From Pseudooceanicola marinus (GTDB taxonomy: Bacteria; Pseudomonadota; Alphaproteobacteria; Rhodobacterales; Rhodobacteraceae), in NCBI RefSeq assembly GCF_020177265.1, contig NZ_JAIVMC010000003.1, positions 1 through 64,000 on the forward strand: a DNA stretch of 64,000 bases, given 5' to 3'. Below the pieces are notes generated by a model. That model ran no database searches and had not been told where the DNA came from. It saw only the letters and a list, made by a program, of their open reading frames with translations. Every line of letters starts with the position of its first letter. The first letter of the stretch is position 1. Position numbers and translations under genes: made by a program. Below, in pieces: positions 54,667-63,325 of the stretch.

Positions 54667-55437
54667 ATGACCTATTGCGTTGCCCTGCAACTGGATCGTG
54701 GCCTGCTGTTCATGTCGGACACGCGGACCAATTCCGGCGTCGATAATATCTCCACCTTCCGGAAGATGGTGCACTTCGAGGTGCCGGGGGAACGCTGCAT
54801 CACCTTGATGACGGCGGGCAACCTGGCCACCACCCAGGCGGTGGTCAGCCTGCTGCAGGAACGCTCAAAAAGCCCCGACGAACGCAGCCCCGACATCCTG
54901 CAATTGCCGACGATGTTCCAGGTCGCCGGGCTGATCGGTCAGACTCTGCGCGAGGTGATCTCGCGCCATGACGACAACGGGCAGAAGGCCAGCTCGACCT
55001 TTTCGGCCACCATCCTGCTGGGCGGCCAGATCGCCGGGGGCGAGCCGCGGATCTACCTGATCTACCCCGAGGGCAATTTCATCGAAGCCTCTGCCGACAC
55101 GCCCTTTTTCCAGATCGGAGAGACCAAGTACGGCCGCCCGATCCTGGTGCGCGCCTATGAGGCGGGCATGTCCTTCGAAGAGGCGATGAAACTGGTGCTG
55201 GTCAGTTTCGACAGCACCATCAAGGCCAACCTTTCGGTCGCCCTGCCGCTGGATTACCACGTCTACGAGGCCGACAGCTTGCGCCTTGGCCGGACCGGCC
55301 GGATCGAGGCCGACGATCCCTATTTTCAGGACATTTCCTCCGGCTGGGGCGTGGCGCTCCGCGATGCCTTTGCCGCGCTGCCCGAGTTCAGTTTCGAGGA
55401 CAGTGCCGCGCCGCATGAGGACACCGGCGGCGCCTGA
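54667..55437 (+). CDS. Anbu proteasome-type peptidase
   Basis: A 256-residue N-terminal nucleophile hydrolase related to HslV and proteasome beta subunits. After Met removal, Thr2 (M-TYCVALQLDRGLLFMSDTR) would be the nucleophile. The core has MTAGNLATTQAVVSLLQ near residue 53 and GGQIAGGEPRIYLIYPEGNFIEA near 117. It ends the ATP-grasp / alpha-E / transglutaminase cluster, 52 nt after the transglutaminase, with GGAG upstream. Anbu is known to assemble into open helical rings; its physiological substrate is unresolved. Confidence 0.9.
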   Translation: MTYCVALQLDRGLLFMSDTRTNSGVDNISTFRKMVHFEVPGERCITLMTAGNLATTQAVVSLLQERSKSPDERSPDILQLPTMFQVAGLIGQTLREVISRHDDNGQKASSTFSATILLGGQIAGGEPRIYLIYPEGNFIEASADTPFFQIGETKYGRPILVRAYEAGMSFEEAMKLVLVSFDSTIKANLSVALPLDYHVYEADSLRLGRTGRIEADDPYFQDISSGWGVALRDAFAALPEFSFEDSAAPHEDTGGA

Positions 55438-55944
55438 GCCGGCCCCTCGTCCGACACCTTCTGCTGTCTGACCCGCCGCGCGTCCCCGCCAACATAGGGG
55501 CGGCGCGACGCCGTAATCGCCCGGAAGACGCTTCCGGATCCCCCATTCAGGGGCGTTTTCCCGGAGGAGACGAGTCAGGGGCTGACGCGGCGACATCTTC
55601 ACATCGAAGGTCGATGCCCTCGTTGGGTGCCCATTTTTAGGGCATTTGTCGCGAAAAATGCGTTCTAAATGTGCAATTGCCCGCAAGGCCCCGGCTTTCG
55701 CGCGGTCACTTGGCCGTGAATGTAGGAAAACTTTGCCGAACCGGCGTTCATCGAAACGCGCCGCGCAAGACGGCGTGAAAGCAAAATGTGCGGTGGCTTC
55801 CAATCTGGCGGTTCGGTCACCACCGCACGGAGAAGCAACTTTTATAAAAAGTCGCTCGGGGAGATATAGGACGGTTTGCCCGCGGTTCCAACCGTGGCCG
55901 ATCCCCTGTGCCCGAGGCGGCGCCATGAAGGGGAATACCATCCA
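55438..55944 (+). other. Long leader/promoter region of the urea transporter operon
   Basis: A 507-base spacer between the Anbu gene and urtA. Near its left end CCGGAAG (55521-55527) pairs with CTTCCGG (55531-55537), then CCCC/GGGG and CGTTTT follow, a likely terminator for the Anbu cluster. Further right are an inverted repeat ATGCCCT/AGGGCAT (55614-55620 and 55639-55645) and a palindrome ACTTTT-ATA-AAAAGT (55838-55852) in AT-richer DNA about 95 bp before urtA. These are candidates for nitrogen-regulated promoter and operator sites. No canonical sigma-54 element was found. Confidence 0.4.
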
Positions 55945-57228
55945 ATGTCGCATTTCAAGAAAATGATGCTGAGCGCGACCGCTGCCACGGCCCTGATGTC
56001 GGGCGCGGCGATGGCGCAGGACGACACGATCAAGGTCGGCATCCTGCACTCGCTTTCCGGCACGATGGCGATCTCGGAAACCACGCTGAAAGACACCATG
56101 CTGATGCTCATCGAGCAGCAGAACGCCAAGGGCGGCGTCATGGGCAAGCAGCTGGAAGCCGTGGTTGTCGATCCCGCCTCCGACTGGCCGCTCTTCGCCG
56201 AAAAGGCGCGCGAGCTGCTGACCGTGTCCGAGGTCGACGTGATGTTCGGCTGCTGGACCTCCGTCAGCCGCAAATCCGTCCTGCCGGTGATCGAGGAACT
56301 GAACGGCCTGCTGTTCTACCCGGTCCAGTACGAGGGCGAGGAAAGCTCCTACAACGTGTTCTACACCGGCGCCGCGCCGAACCAGCAGGCGATCCCGGCC
56401 ACGGATTACTACCTGGAGGAACTGGGCGTCGAGAAGTTCGCCCTGCTGGGCACCGACTACGTCTACCCCCGGACCACCAACAACATTCTCGAATCCTACC
56501 TGATGGACAAGGGGATCGCGGAGGAAGACATCTTCGTCAACTACACCCCCTTCGGCCATTCCGACTGGTCCAAGATCGTGTCGGACGTCGTGGCCCTGGG
56601 CGCAGACGGCAAGAAGGTCGGCGTGATCTCGACCATCAACGGCGACGCCAACGTGGGCTTCTACAAGGAGCTGGCCGCGCAGGGCGTCTCGGCCGAGGAT
56701 ATCCCCGTGGTTGCCTTCTCCGTGGGCGAAGAGGAACTGTCGGGCTTCGACACCTCCGAGCTGGTGGGCCACCTGGCCGCCTGGAACTACTTCCAGTCCG
56801 CCGACACCGCCGAGAACGAAGAGTTCATCGCCGCGTGGAAGGAATTCGCCGGTGAGGACCGCGTGACCAACGACCCGATGGAAGCCCATTACATCGGCTT
56901 CAACATGTGGGTGAACGCGGTCGAGGAATCGGGCACCACCGACGTCGATACGGTGATCGAGGCGATGGTCGGCCAGACCTTCCCGAACCTCACCGGCGGT
57001 ACGGCGGAAATGCTGCCGAACCACCACCTGACCAAGCCGGTGCTGATCGGTGAGATCCTCGAAGACGGCCAGTTCGACATCATCTCGGAAACCGATCCGG
57101 TGCCGGGCGACGCCTGGACCGACTTCCTGCCGGAATCCGCGGTGCTGAAGTCCGACTGGCCGGGTCTCGACTGCGGCATGTACAACACCGACACCGAAAC
57201 CTGCGTGCAGAAACAGTCCAACTACTGA
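55945..57228 (+). CDS. urtA: Urea ABC transporter substrate-binding protein
   Basis: A 427-residue periplasmic protein. The signal peptide ends near AMA-Q (residue 24). The mature part is a type I periplasmic-binding fold with UrtA hallmarks: IKVGILHSLSGTMAISE at the start, MFGCWTSVSRKSVLPVIEE near residue 95, FYPVQYEGEESSYNVFYTGAAPNQQAIPA near 124 and HYIGFNMWVNAV near 315. It binds urea (or short amides) for UrtBCDE. The start at 55945 follows AAGGGGAA. It is followed by a strong hairpin before urtB. Confidence 0.95.
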   Translation: MSHFKKMMLSATAATALMSGAAMAQDDTIKVGILHSLSGTMAISETTLKDTMLMLIEQQNAKGGVMGKQLEAVVVDPASDWPLFAEKARELLTVSEVDVMFGCWTSVSRKSVLPVIEELNGLLFYPVQYEGEESSYNVFYTGAAPNQQAIPATDYYLEELGVEKFALLGTDYVYPRTTNNILESYLMDKGIAEEDIFVNYTPFGHSDWSKIVSDVVALGADGKKVGVISTINGDANVGFYKELAAQGVSAEDIPVVAFSVGEEELSGFDTSELVGHLAAWNYFQSADTAENEEFIAAWKEFAGEDRVTNDPMEAHYIGFNMWVNAVEESGTTDVDTVIEAMVGQTFPNLTGGTAEMLPNHHLTKPVLIGEILEDGQFDIISETDPVPGDAWTDFLPESAVLKSDWPGLDCGMYNTDTETCVQKQSNY

Positions 57229-57243
57229 TCTGACGCCGAACGT

Positions 57244-57268
57244 CCCGGGCGGAACTCCTCCGCCCGGG
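57244..57268 (+). terminator. Stem-loop between urtA and urtB
   Basis: Arms 57244-57253 and 57259-57268 form a perfect 10-bp stem with a 5-nt loop, 15 nt after the urtA stop. A second inverted repeat (57273-57281 with 57304-57312) follows. The near-identical G-rich arms allow alternative pairing. There is no U-tract, so partial termination or transcript stabilisation favouring urtA is likely. Confidence 0.65.
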
Positions 57269-57340
57269 TGGTCCGGGCGGGCCGGCACCCTCCTCCCTGC
57301 CGTCCCGCCCGGCTCGCTGACCTTCCGCCGCAGGACCAAA

Positions 57341-59338
57341 ATGCCCAAACGTCTCATTCAGGCTGTCGCGACGCTGCTGATCGCAATCGCCGCTTTCGTC
57401 CTGCCGGTGCCGGCGGCCCTGGCCCAGACCGACAGCGCCGAGGACGCCGCCTCGCTCCAGCCGATCCTGCAGGAACAGGCCGAGCTTTTCCTCGACAGCT
57501 CCCGCCGCACGATCCAGCCCGCCATCGACGCCGTGGCCGGATCCGGCCTGCCGCAGGCCCCCGACTTTCTGGTCGCCTGGGCCGAACGCGAGATCTGGGT
57601 GAACGAGGCCGACCTGACCTTCTACCGGGTGACCCGCGACGATGACCGCATCTATCACCTCTTCGACGTCGATACCGGCGCCGAGGTGATGACGCTGGAG
57701 GATGACGACGGCTATGAGGACCTGCGCCCCAATTCCGGCATCCGCGGCCTGATCGGGGCCGCGCTGGTGCGCTTCCAGCTGGAGGATCCCGATCCGGCCA
57801 TCCGCGCCGAGGCGCTGGACAGCATCGACCGCAACGGCGAGGCCAGCCACCTCGACCCCCTGCGCGCCTCCATCGACAGTGAGACGGACCCGGGCCTGCG
57901 CGCCCGCAAGGAACAGCTGCTGACCCTGCTGACCATCAGCTATGCCGAGGACAAGGCCGACCGGATCGCGGCCATCGAAAGCGTCGCCGGCAACCTGGAC
58001 GTGGCGGTGCGTGCGGCGCTGAACCCGCTGGTCGCCACGACCCGCAGCGCGGCGACGGATCTGCCCGAGGGCCGCAACATCGCCCGAGAGCTGCGCCCCG
58101 GCTCTGACGCCTTGCCCCGGACCGAGGCCTACCAGCTGCTGGTCGACGAGGGCCTGGCCCCGCCGCTGGTCTCCTCCGACGATCTGCGCAGCACCCTGGC
58201 GGAGCATATCGAGGATGGCGCCGTGGCGGGCGTTCCGCTCTCCGATCTCTCGGAACCCGCCGCCCGTGATCGCGCCTTCGACGCGCTGGTGGCCGAGGGG
58301 CTGGTGGAGCCGGCCGCGACCGAGGCCGACATCGACAGCGCACTGGCCGACCATGTCTTCTATGAAACCTATGCCGAAGCCGACGCTGACGTGACCGGTG
58401 CCGCCAATGCCGCGCTCGCCTCGATCTCGCGCATGGTGGCATTGAACCAGGTGCTGGACCTCGCACTTGATGCGCTGTCACTCGGTTCGATCTACTTCCT
58501 GGCGGCCATCGGCCTGGCCATCACCTTCGGCGTCATGGGGGTCATCAACATGGCCCATGGCGAGTTCATCATGATGGGCGCCTATACCGGCTACGTGCTG
58601 CAACAGGTGATCCCCGATTATACCGTCTCGATCCTTGTCGCGATCCCCACGGCCTTCGCGGTGACCTTCGCCGCCGGCGTCGCGATGGAACGGCTGGTGA
58701 TCCGCTGGCTCTATTCCCGCCCGCTGGAAACCCTGCTGGCCACTTTCGGCGTCTCCATCGCGCTGCAACAACTGGCCAAGAACATCTTTGGCACCCAGGC
58801 CCGCCCGCTGACCTCGCCCGACTGGCTGAACGGGTCCTGGGTCATGAACGACATCGTCGGCATCAGCTACATCCGCATCGCCATCTTCGTTCTGGCGCTG
58901 ATCTTCCTCGGTCTCTTCCTCTTCATGATGAAGAAGACGCGGCTCGGTCTGGAAACCCGCGCGGTGACCCAGAACCCGAAAATGGCCGCCTCCATGGGGA
59001 TCAACCCCGACCGGGTGAACATGCTGACCTTCGGCCTGGGCTCCGGCATCGCGGGAATCGCGGGCGTGGCGATCGGGCTCTACGCCCAGGTGACCTCTGA
59101 AATCGGCCAGCAGTACATCGTGCAAAGCTTCATGACCGTGGTCGTGGGCGGGGTCGGCAACATCTGGGGCACCCTTCTGGGCGCCACGATGATCGGCTTC
59201 CTGCAGAAGGGGATCGAGTGGTTCAACCCGTCCAACACCCTGGCGGCGCAGACCTACATGATCGTCTTCATCATCATCTTCATCCAGTTCCGCCCCCGCG
59301 GCATCATCGCCCTCAAGGGCCGCGCCGCCGGAGATTGA
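57341..59338 (+). CDS. urtB: Urea ABC transporter permease UrtB
   Basis: A 665-residue permease. A signal-like first helix (to about residue 28) is followed by a long soluble HEAT-like region (about 29-370) found in many UrtB proteins. The C-terminal LivH-type permease (about 375-660) has AAIGLAITFGVMGVINMAHGEFIMMGAYTG and GSGIAGIAGVAIGLYAQVTSEIGQQYIVQSFMTVVVGGVGNIWG. It forms the channel with UrtC. The extension is normal for the urea branch of the branched-chain amino acid permease family. Confidence 0.95.
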   Translation: MPKRLIQAVATLLIAIAAFVLPVPAALAQTDSAEDAASLQPILQEQAELFLDSSRRTIQPAIDAVAGSGLPQAPDFLVAWAEREIWVNEADLTFYRVTRDDDRIYHLFDVDTGAEVMTLEDDDGYEDLRPNSGIRGLIGAALVRFQLEDPDPAIRAEALDSIDRNGEASHLDPLRASIDSETDPGLRARKEQLLTLLTISYAEDKADRIAAIESVAGNLDVAVRAALNPLVATTRSAATDLPEGRNIARELRPGSDALPRTEAYQLLVDEGLAPPLVSSDDLRSTLAEHIEDGAVAGVPLSDLSEPAARDRAFDALVAEGLVEPAATEADIDSALADHVFYETYAEADADVTGAANAALASISRMVALNQVLDLALDALSLGSIYFLAAIGLAITFGVMGVINMAHGEFIMMGAYTGYVLQQVIPDYTVSILVAIPTAFAVTFAAGVAMERLVIRWLYSRPLETLLATFGVSIALQQLAKNIFGTQARPLTSPDWLNGSWVMNDIVGISYIRIAIFVLALIFLGLFLFMMKKTRLGLETRAVTQNPKMAASMGINPDRVNMLTFGLGSGIAGIAGVAIGLYAQVTSEIGQQYIVQSFMTVVVGGVGNIWGTLLGATMIGFLQKGIEWFNPSNTLAAQTYMIVFIIIFIQFRPRGIIALKGRAAGD

Positions 59339-59344
59339 TCGCCC

Positions 59345-59440
59345 ATGTTCTACCAGCATCCCCCCGCCAATCTCGACCGCCCGCCGCTGCCCGTCATCGA
59401 CGGTGGCCGCCCGGATGCAGACGAGGAGGGCCCCAGATGA
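59345..59440 (+). CDS. Possible 31-residue protein between urtB and urtC
   Basis: An ATG-initiated frame of 31 codons plus stop, starting 6 nt after the urtB stop; GGAG lies about 12 nt upstream. The product would be proline-rich and acidic at the end (MFYQHPPANLDRPPLPVID at the start), with no known family. Its TGA overlaps the ATG of the next short frame (ATGA). Short length and lack of homology leave it uncertain, but its position within a tightly packed operon makes it worth recording. Confidence 0.3.
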   Translation: MFYQHPPANLDRPPLPVIDGGRPDADEEGPR

Positions 59441-59583
59441 TCCCGATGACCACCCCGCTCGCCGGCCTGATCTTCGCGCCATGGCCCTCTCATTTGCTGG
59501 CCGGAAATATTCTGGGGGGCGGGGCCCGCGGCCCCGGGGGAGAACGCCCCCCCGCCACCCCCGCCAAGGGAGACACGGCATGA
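59437..59583 (+). CDS. Possible 48-residue frame interrupted by repeat copy C
   Basis: The ATG at 59437 has a strong ribosome site GAGGAGGG 7 nt upstream, and the frame ends overlapping the urtC ATG (ATGA). The first half reads MIPMTTPLAGLIFAPWPSHL. The second half is encoded by the palindromic repeat and is low-complexity Gly/Pro. It may be a remnant of a small gene disrupted by repeat insertion, or simply a coupling leader that carries ribosomes to urtC. Confidence 0.3.
   Translation: MIPMTTPLAGLIFAPWPSHLLAGNILGGGARGPGGERPPATPAKGDTA
59484..59556. repeat. GC-rich palindromic intergenic repeat, copy C (reversed)
   Basis: On the minus strand this matches copy B closely over the conserved end (AATATTTCCGGCCAGCAAAT against ATATTTCTGGCCAGCAAAT). 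On the plus strand GGGGCC (59521-59526) pairs with GGCCCC (59530-59535) inside an outer G-run/C-run stem. It sits within the urt operon between urtB and urtC, in the orientation opposite to copies A and B. Confidence 0.7.
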
Positions 59584-60809
59584 GACAGAGCTTCATCGCC
59601 CGCAATCCCTCGGTGCTGATCTTCCTCGCACTGCTCGCGGTCTTCACCCTGGCGGTCACCCTTATGTCGCATGCCATGGGCGCCGAACTGCTCTCGACGT
59701 CCTTCATCAAGACGCTGGGACGCACTCTCTGCCTATGCCTCGTGGCCATCGCCATGGATCTGGTCTGGGGCTACTGCGGCATCCTCAGCCTCGGCCATTT
59801 CGCCTTCTTTGGTCTGGGGGGCTACATGATCGGCATGTGGCTGATGTATGCCCGGACCGAGATCATCGTGGCCGAAAGCCTGGCCAATGCCGCCATCCCG
59901 CCCACGCCGGACGAGGTGCGCGATGCCATCGGCAGCCAGATCTTCGGCGTTGTCGGCAGCTCGGACTTCCCCGCGATCTGGGCCTTCGCCCATTCCCTGC
60001 CGCTGCAACTGGCGCTGGTGGTGCTGGTGCCGGGGCTGCTGGCGCTGGTCTTCGGCTGGCTGGCCTTCCGCTCGCGCGTCACCGGCGTCTACCTGTCGAT
60101 CCTGACCCAGGCGATGACGCTTGCCCTGTCGCTCTACCTCTTCCAGAACGAAAGCGGGCTGCGCGGCAACAACGGCCTGTCGGGTCTGCAGAACCTGCCG
60201 GGTGTCGAGGCGGGGCAGGACTGGATCTCCCTGTGGTTCCTCTGGGCCTCGGCCCTGGCGCTCGGCCTGGGCTATGTGCTCTGCGCCTGGGTGGTCTCGG
60301 GCAAGTTCGGATCCGTGGTGCGCGGCATCCGCGATGACGAGGCACGGGTGCGCTTCCTCGGCTACTCTGTCGAGGGCTACAAGCTCTTCATCTTTACCTT
60401 CACCGCGATCATCGCCGCCATTGCCGGCGCTCTTTACTACCCGCAGGCAGGCATCATCAACCCGGGCGAAGTGGCGCCCATTGCCTCGATCTACCTGGCG
60501 GTCTGGGTCGCCATCGGCGGGCGGGGGCGGCTCTACGGCGCGGTGATCGGTGCGGCGGTGGTCAGCCTCGTCTCCACCTGGTTCACCGGCGGCATGGTGC
60601 CCTCGATCCCGCTGGGGGTCTACACCGTCGACTGGGTGGACTGGTGGCTGGTCCTGCTGGGTCTAAGCTTCGTTCTGGTCACGCTCTTCGCGCCCAAGGG
60701 CATCGGCGGCCTGGTCGATCTGGTTTCGGCCCGCGTGGCCCCAGATCGCCACGGCGCCGACTACGGCCCCGACAAGGGCGCCCTGCGCGAAGAGGAGGGC
60801 CGGGAATGA
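59580..60809 (+). CDS. urtC: Urea ABC transporter permease UrtC
   Basis: A 409-residue LivM-type permease with about ten transmembrane helices. Landmarks are MDLVWGYCGILSLGHFAFFGLGGYMIGMWLM near residue 58, RSRVTGVYLSILTQAMTLALSLYLFQNESGLRGNNGLSGL near 165 and YLAVWVAIGGRGRLYGAVIGA near 305. It pairs with UrtB. The start at 59580 has AAGGGAG upstream. Its stop overlaps the urtD start (ATGA). Confidence 0.95.
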   Translation: MRQSFIARNPSVLIFLALLAVFTLAVTLMSHAMGAELLSTSFIKTLGRTLCLCLVAIAMDLVWGYCGILSLGHFAFFGLGGYMIGMWLMYARTEIIVAESLANAAIPPTPDEVRDAIGSQIFGVVGSSDFPAIWAFAHSLPLQLALVVLVPGLLALVFGWLAFRSRVTGVYLSILTQAMTLALSLYLFQNESGLRGNNGLSGLQNLPGVEAGQDWISLWFLWASALALGLGYVLCAWVVSGKFGSVVRGIRDDEARVRFLGYSVEGYKLFIFTFTAIIAAIAGALYYPQAGIINPGEVAPIASIYLAVWVAIGGRGRLYGAVIGAAVVSLVSTWFTGGMVPSIPLGVYTVDWVDWWLVLLGLSFVLVTLFAPKGIGGLVDLVSARVAPDRHGADYGPDKGALREEEGRE

Positions 60810-61546
60810 GCGCGCTTCTGGAAGTCTCCGGCGTCTCCGTCAGCTTCGACGGGTTCAAGGCGATCAACAACCTCAGCTTCTCCATCGGAGAGGCGGAACT
60901 GCGCGCCATCATCGGCCCCAATGGCGCGGGCAAGACCACCTTCATGGATATCGTCACCGGCAAGACGAAGCCGGACGAGGGCAAGGTCCTGTGGGGGGAG
61001 CTGTCGCGCAACCTGCTGAAGATGCGGGAAGCGAAGATCGCCCAGGCCGGGCTGGGGCGAAAGTTCCAGCGTCCCACCGTCTTCGAGGACCAGTCGGTCT
61101 TCGACAACCTGCTGATGGCGCTGAAGAACCCGCGCGGCGCCTTCGCCTGTCTCTTCTATCGTCCGACCCGCGCCGACCGCGCCCGGGTGGGCGAACTGGC
61201 CGAGGAGGTAGGCTTGGCCGCCTTCCTGTCCCGCACCAGCGGAGAGCTGTCGCACGGCCAGAAGCAATGGCTGGAGATCGGCATGCTGCTGGCGCAGGAA
61301 CCGCGCCTGATGCTGGTCGACGAACCCGCCGCAGGCATGACCCTGGCGGAACGTGAACACACGACCGACCTGCTGGTGTCGCTGGCCAAGACCCGCGCCG
61401 TGGTGGTGGTGGAACATGACATGGAATTCGTCCGGCGCCTGGGCTGCAAGGTGACGGTGTTGCACGAGGGATCGGTGCTGGCCGAAGGCTCTCTCGACCA
61501 TGTGACCGCCGACCCGCGCGTCATCGAAGTTTACCTGGGGCGCTGA
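60806..61546 (+). CDS. urtD: Urea ABC transporter ATP-binding protein UrtD
   Basis: A 246-residue ABC ATPase. Walker A GPNGAGKTT is near residue 34, the Q-loop GLGRKFQRPTVFEDQSVFDNL near 75, an ABC signature of the UrtD form GELSHGQKQWLEIGM near 148, Walker B LMLVDEPAAGMT near 168 and the His switch VVVEHDMEFV near 200. It supplies energy to UrtBC. Translation is coupled to urtC through ATGA, and the gene ends one base before urtE. Confidence 0.96.
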   Translation: MSALLEVSGVSVSFDGFKAINNLSFSIGEAELRAIIGPNGAGKTTFMDIVTGKTKPDEGKVLWGELSRNLLKMREAKIAQAGLGRKFQRPTVFEDQSVFDNLLMALKNPRGAFACLFYRPTRADRARVGELAEEVGLAAFLSRTSGELSHGQKQWLEIGMLLAQEPRLMLVDEPAAGMTLAEREHTTDLLVSLAKTRAVVVVEHDMEFVRRLGCKVTVLHEGSVLAEGSLDHVTADPRVIEVYLGR

Positions 61547-61547
61547 G

Positions 61548-62243
61548 ATGCTGGATGTGAACGGACTGACCCTCCACTACGGTCAAAGCCAGATCCTGAA
61601 CGGGATCGACCTCTCTGCCGCCCAGGGTCAGGTGACCTGCATCATGGGGACCAACGGCGTGGGCAAGACCTCTCTGCTGAAGGCCATTTCGGGGACGCAC
61701 CCGCGCTCTGGCGGGACCATGGCGCTGGATGGCGAGGATCTGGGGAAACTGCCCGCGCATATGCTGGCGCAGAAGGGGATCGGTTACGTGCCTCAAGGGC
61801 GGATGATCTTCCCGCTGCTGACGGTGCAGGAGAACATGGAGACGGCCTATGCCTGCCTGCCGCGGTCCGAACACCACATCCCCGACGAGATCTACGAGCT
61901 GTTCCCGATCCTCAAGGATTTCCTGAACCGGCGCGGGGGCGACCTGTCGGGCGGGCAGCAGCAACAGCTGGCCATCGCGCGGGCGATGCTGACCAAGCCG
62001 AAGCTGTTGCTGCTGGACGAGCCGACCGAGGGCATTCAGCCCAACATCATCCAGCAGATCGGCCGGGTCATCGAATACCTGCGCGATCGCGGCGACATGG
62101 CGATCGTGCTGGTCGAGCAGTATTTCGAATTCGCCTATGGCCTGGCGGACAAGTTCTACGTGCTGCGCCGTGGATCGGTCACGGCGTCGGGCAGCAAGTC
62201 CGAGCTGACCAAGGACGAGCTGATGGCCGAGGTGTCGGTCTGA
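61548..62243 (+). CDS. urtE: Urea ABC transporter ATP-binding protein UrtE
   Basis: A 231-residue ABC ATPase of the LivF branch. Walker A is GTNGVGKTSLL near residue 32 and Q-loop region GYVPQGRMIFPLLTVQENM near 80. The signature is RGGDLSGGQQQQLAIARAM near 127 and Walker B LLLLDEPTEGIQPNIIQQI near 152. It is the second ATPase of the urea importer. It begins one base after the urtD stop and closes the operon. Confidence 0.96.
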   Translation: MLDVNGLTLHYGQSQILNGIDLSAAQGQVTCIMGTNGVGKTSLLKAISGTHPRSGGTMALDGEDLGKLPAHMLAQKGIGYVPQGRMIFPLLTVQENMETAYACLPRSEHHIPDEIYELFPILKDFLNRRGGDLSGGQQQQLAIARAMLTKPKLLLLDEPTEGIQPNIIQQIGRVIEYLRDRGDMAIVLVEQYFEFAYGLADKFYVLRRGSVTASGSKSELTKDELMAEVSV

Positions 62244-62320
62244 CGTGACGCCCGGGCGCTCCGCCCTCGTCGCGCGTTGTGCGCCTTCCCCCCGGGGGGG
62301 TATGGGCCGCCAGGCCGATC

Positions 62321-62761
62321 CTAGACCTCCACCCAGATCGTCACCGGGCCGTCGTTGGTCAGGCTGACCTGCATGTCGGCGCCGAAACGCCCCGTTTCCA
62401 CCGGGATGCTCTCCTGCTCTGCCAGGGCCGTGGCAAAATGCTCGTAAAGGGCGCGCCCCTCGTCCGGCGCGGCGGCCGCGGAGAAGCCGGGGCGGTTGCC
62501 GCGCGAGGTGTCGGCGGCCAGGGTGAACTGGCTGACCACCAGCGCGGACCCCTCGATGTCCCGGAGGGAGCGGTTCATCTTGCCCGCCTCATCCTCGAAG
62601 ATGCGCAGCTTGGCGACCCGCGCCGCCAGCTTCTCCGCCTGGGCCGTCGTGTCGCCCTGCATGGCGCAGACCAGGATCATCAGGCCGCGCCCGCAGCGTC
62701 CCACCGTTTCGCCGTCGATCTCGACCTTCGCCTCGGTCACCCGTTGCAGCAACGCCCGCAT
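62321..62761 (-). CDS. dtd: D-aminoacyl-tRNA deacylase
   Basis: A 146-residue protein of the normal length. It starts [18 protein letters not shown], with the catalytic SQFTLAAD motif near residue 77 and the Gly-cisPro chirality-checking segment NDGPVTIW at the C-terminus. It removes D-amino acids (and glycine mischarged on tRNA-Ala) from tRNA. The start at 62761 is the only one consistent with the family; the long upstream frame extension lacks coding character. It is convergent with urtE. Confidence 0.95.
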   Translation of the reverse strand: MRALLQRVTEAKVEIDGETVGRCGRGLMILVCAMQGDTTAQAEKLAARVAKLRIFEDEAGKMNRSLRDIEGSALVVSQFTLAADTSRGNRPGFSAAAAPDEGRALYEHFATALAEQESIPVETGRFGADMQVSLTNDGPVTIWVEV

Positions 62762-62908
62762 CGCATCTCTCCTTCGTTTTCCAAGGCCTAGCCGATCCGC
62801 GCAGGCGGCGCGAGAGGGGGCGCCGCAGGCAAAGTGTCCGGCGTTCAAGATCGGGGAAAGGAAAGACGCCAAGGATGCTTGAATGTTGCCGTGATGAGGA
62901 GGTGTGGC

Positions 62909-63292
62909 ATGCTCTATCGACCTGACCTGATCGACGAACTGGAAGCGGCGCGAGATGCGCTGGACCGCTGGCGCGACCTGCATCTGGAAATGGCCCTGCG
63001 CCTGCGGCGCGGACGCCGCTCCGGCCTGGCGCATCTGCGCGCACAGGATGAAAGCCAGTGCCGCCTGGGCCGATGTCTGGGGGAAATGCGGCGGCAGGCT
63101 CCGTCCGATCCCTATGTGGCCGAGCTTTGCCTGCTGCACGACGATTTCCACGCCTATGCCGGCGCGGTGCAGCACATGATCGAGCAGGGCCGGGCCGACG
63201 CGGCGATCGCGGCTCTGACGGGCATGGAATTCGAAGGGCGGCGTGGCGCGCTGACCGATCGGATCACCGAACTTCTGGCCGAAGCCGCGTGA
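62909..63292 (+). CDS. Stand-alone CZB-like zinc-binding protein
   Basis: A 127-residue helical protein resembling the chemoreceptor zinc-binding (CZB) domain. The ligand pattern is visible: a first His in WRDLHLEM near residue 28, Cys in [10 protein letters not shown] near 50 (the CxLG hallmark), then a His pair in [10 protein letters not shown] near 81 and 85. There is no membrane segment or signalling domain, so it would be a soluble zinc sensor or partner protein. The excellent ribosome site GAGGAGGTG fixes the start at 62909. It lies divergent from dtd; no signalling gene is adjacent. Confidence 0.6.
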   Translation: MLYRPDLIDELEAARDALDRWRDLHLEMALRLRRGRRSGLAHLRAQDESQCRLGRCLGEMRRQAPSDPYVAELCLLHDDFHAYAGAVQHMIEQGRADAAIAALTGMEFEGRRGALTDRITELLAEAA

Positions 63293-63325
63293 TCCTGCGC
63301 AGCCCGCAGGCCGCGGAGCCTGAGG

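Noticed and set aside
55925-55966. 13-codon frame overlapping the urtA start
   Set aside because: It lies in the ribosome site region of urtA and has no independent ribosome site. It could be regulatory, but nothing in the sequence supports that.
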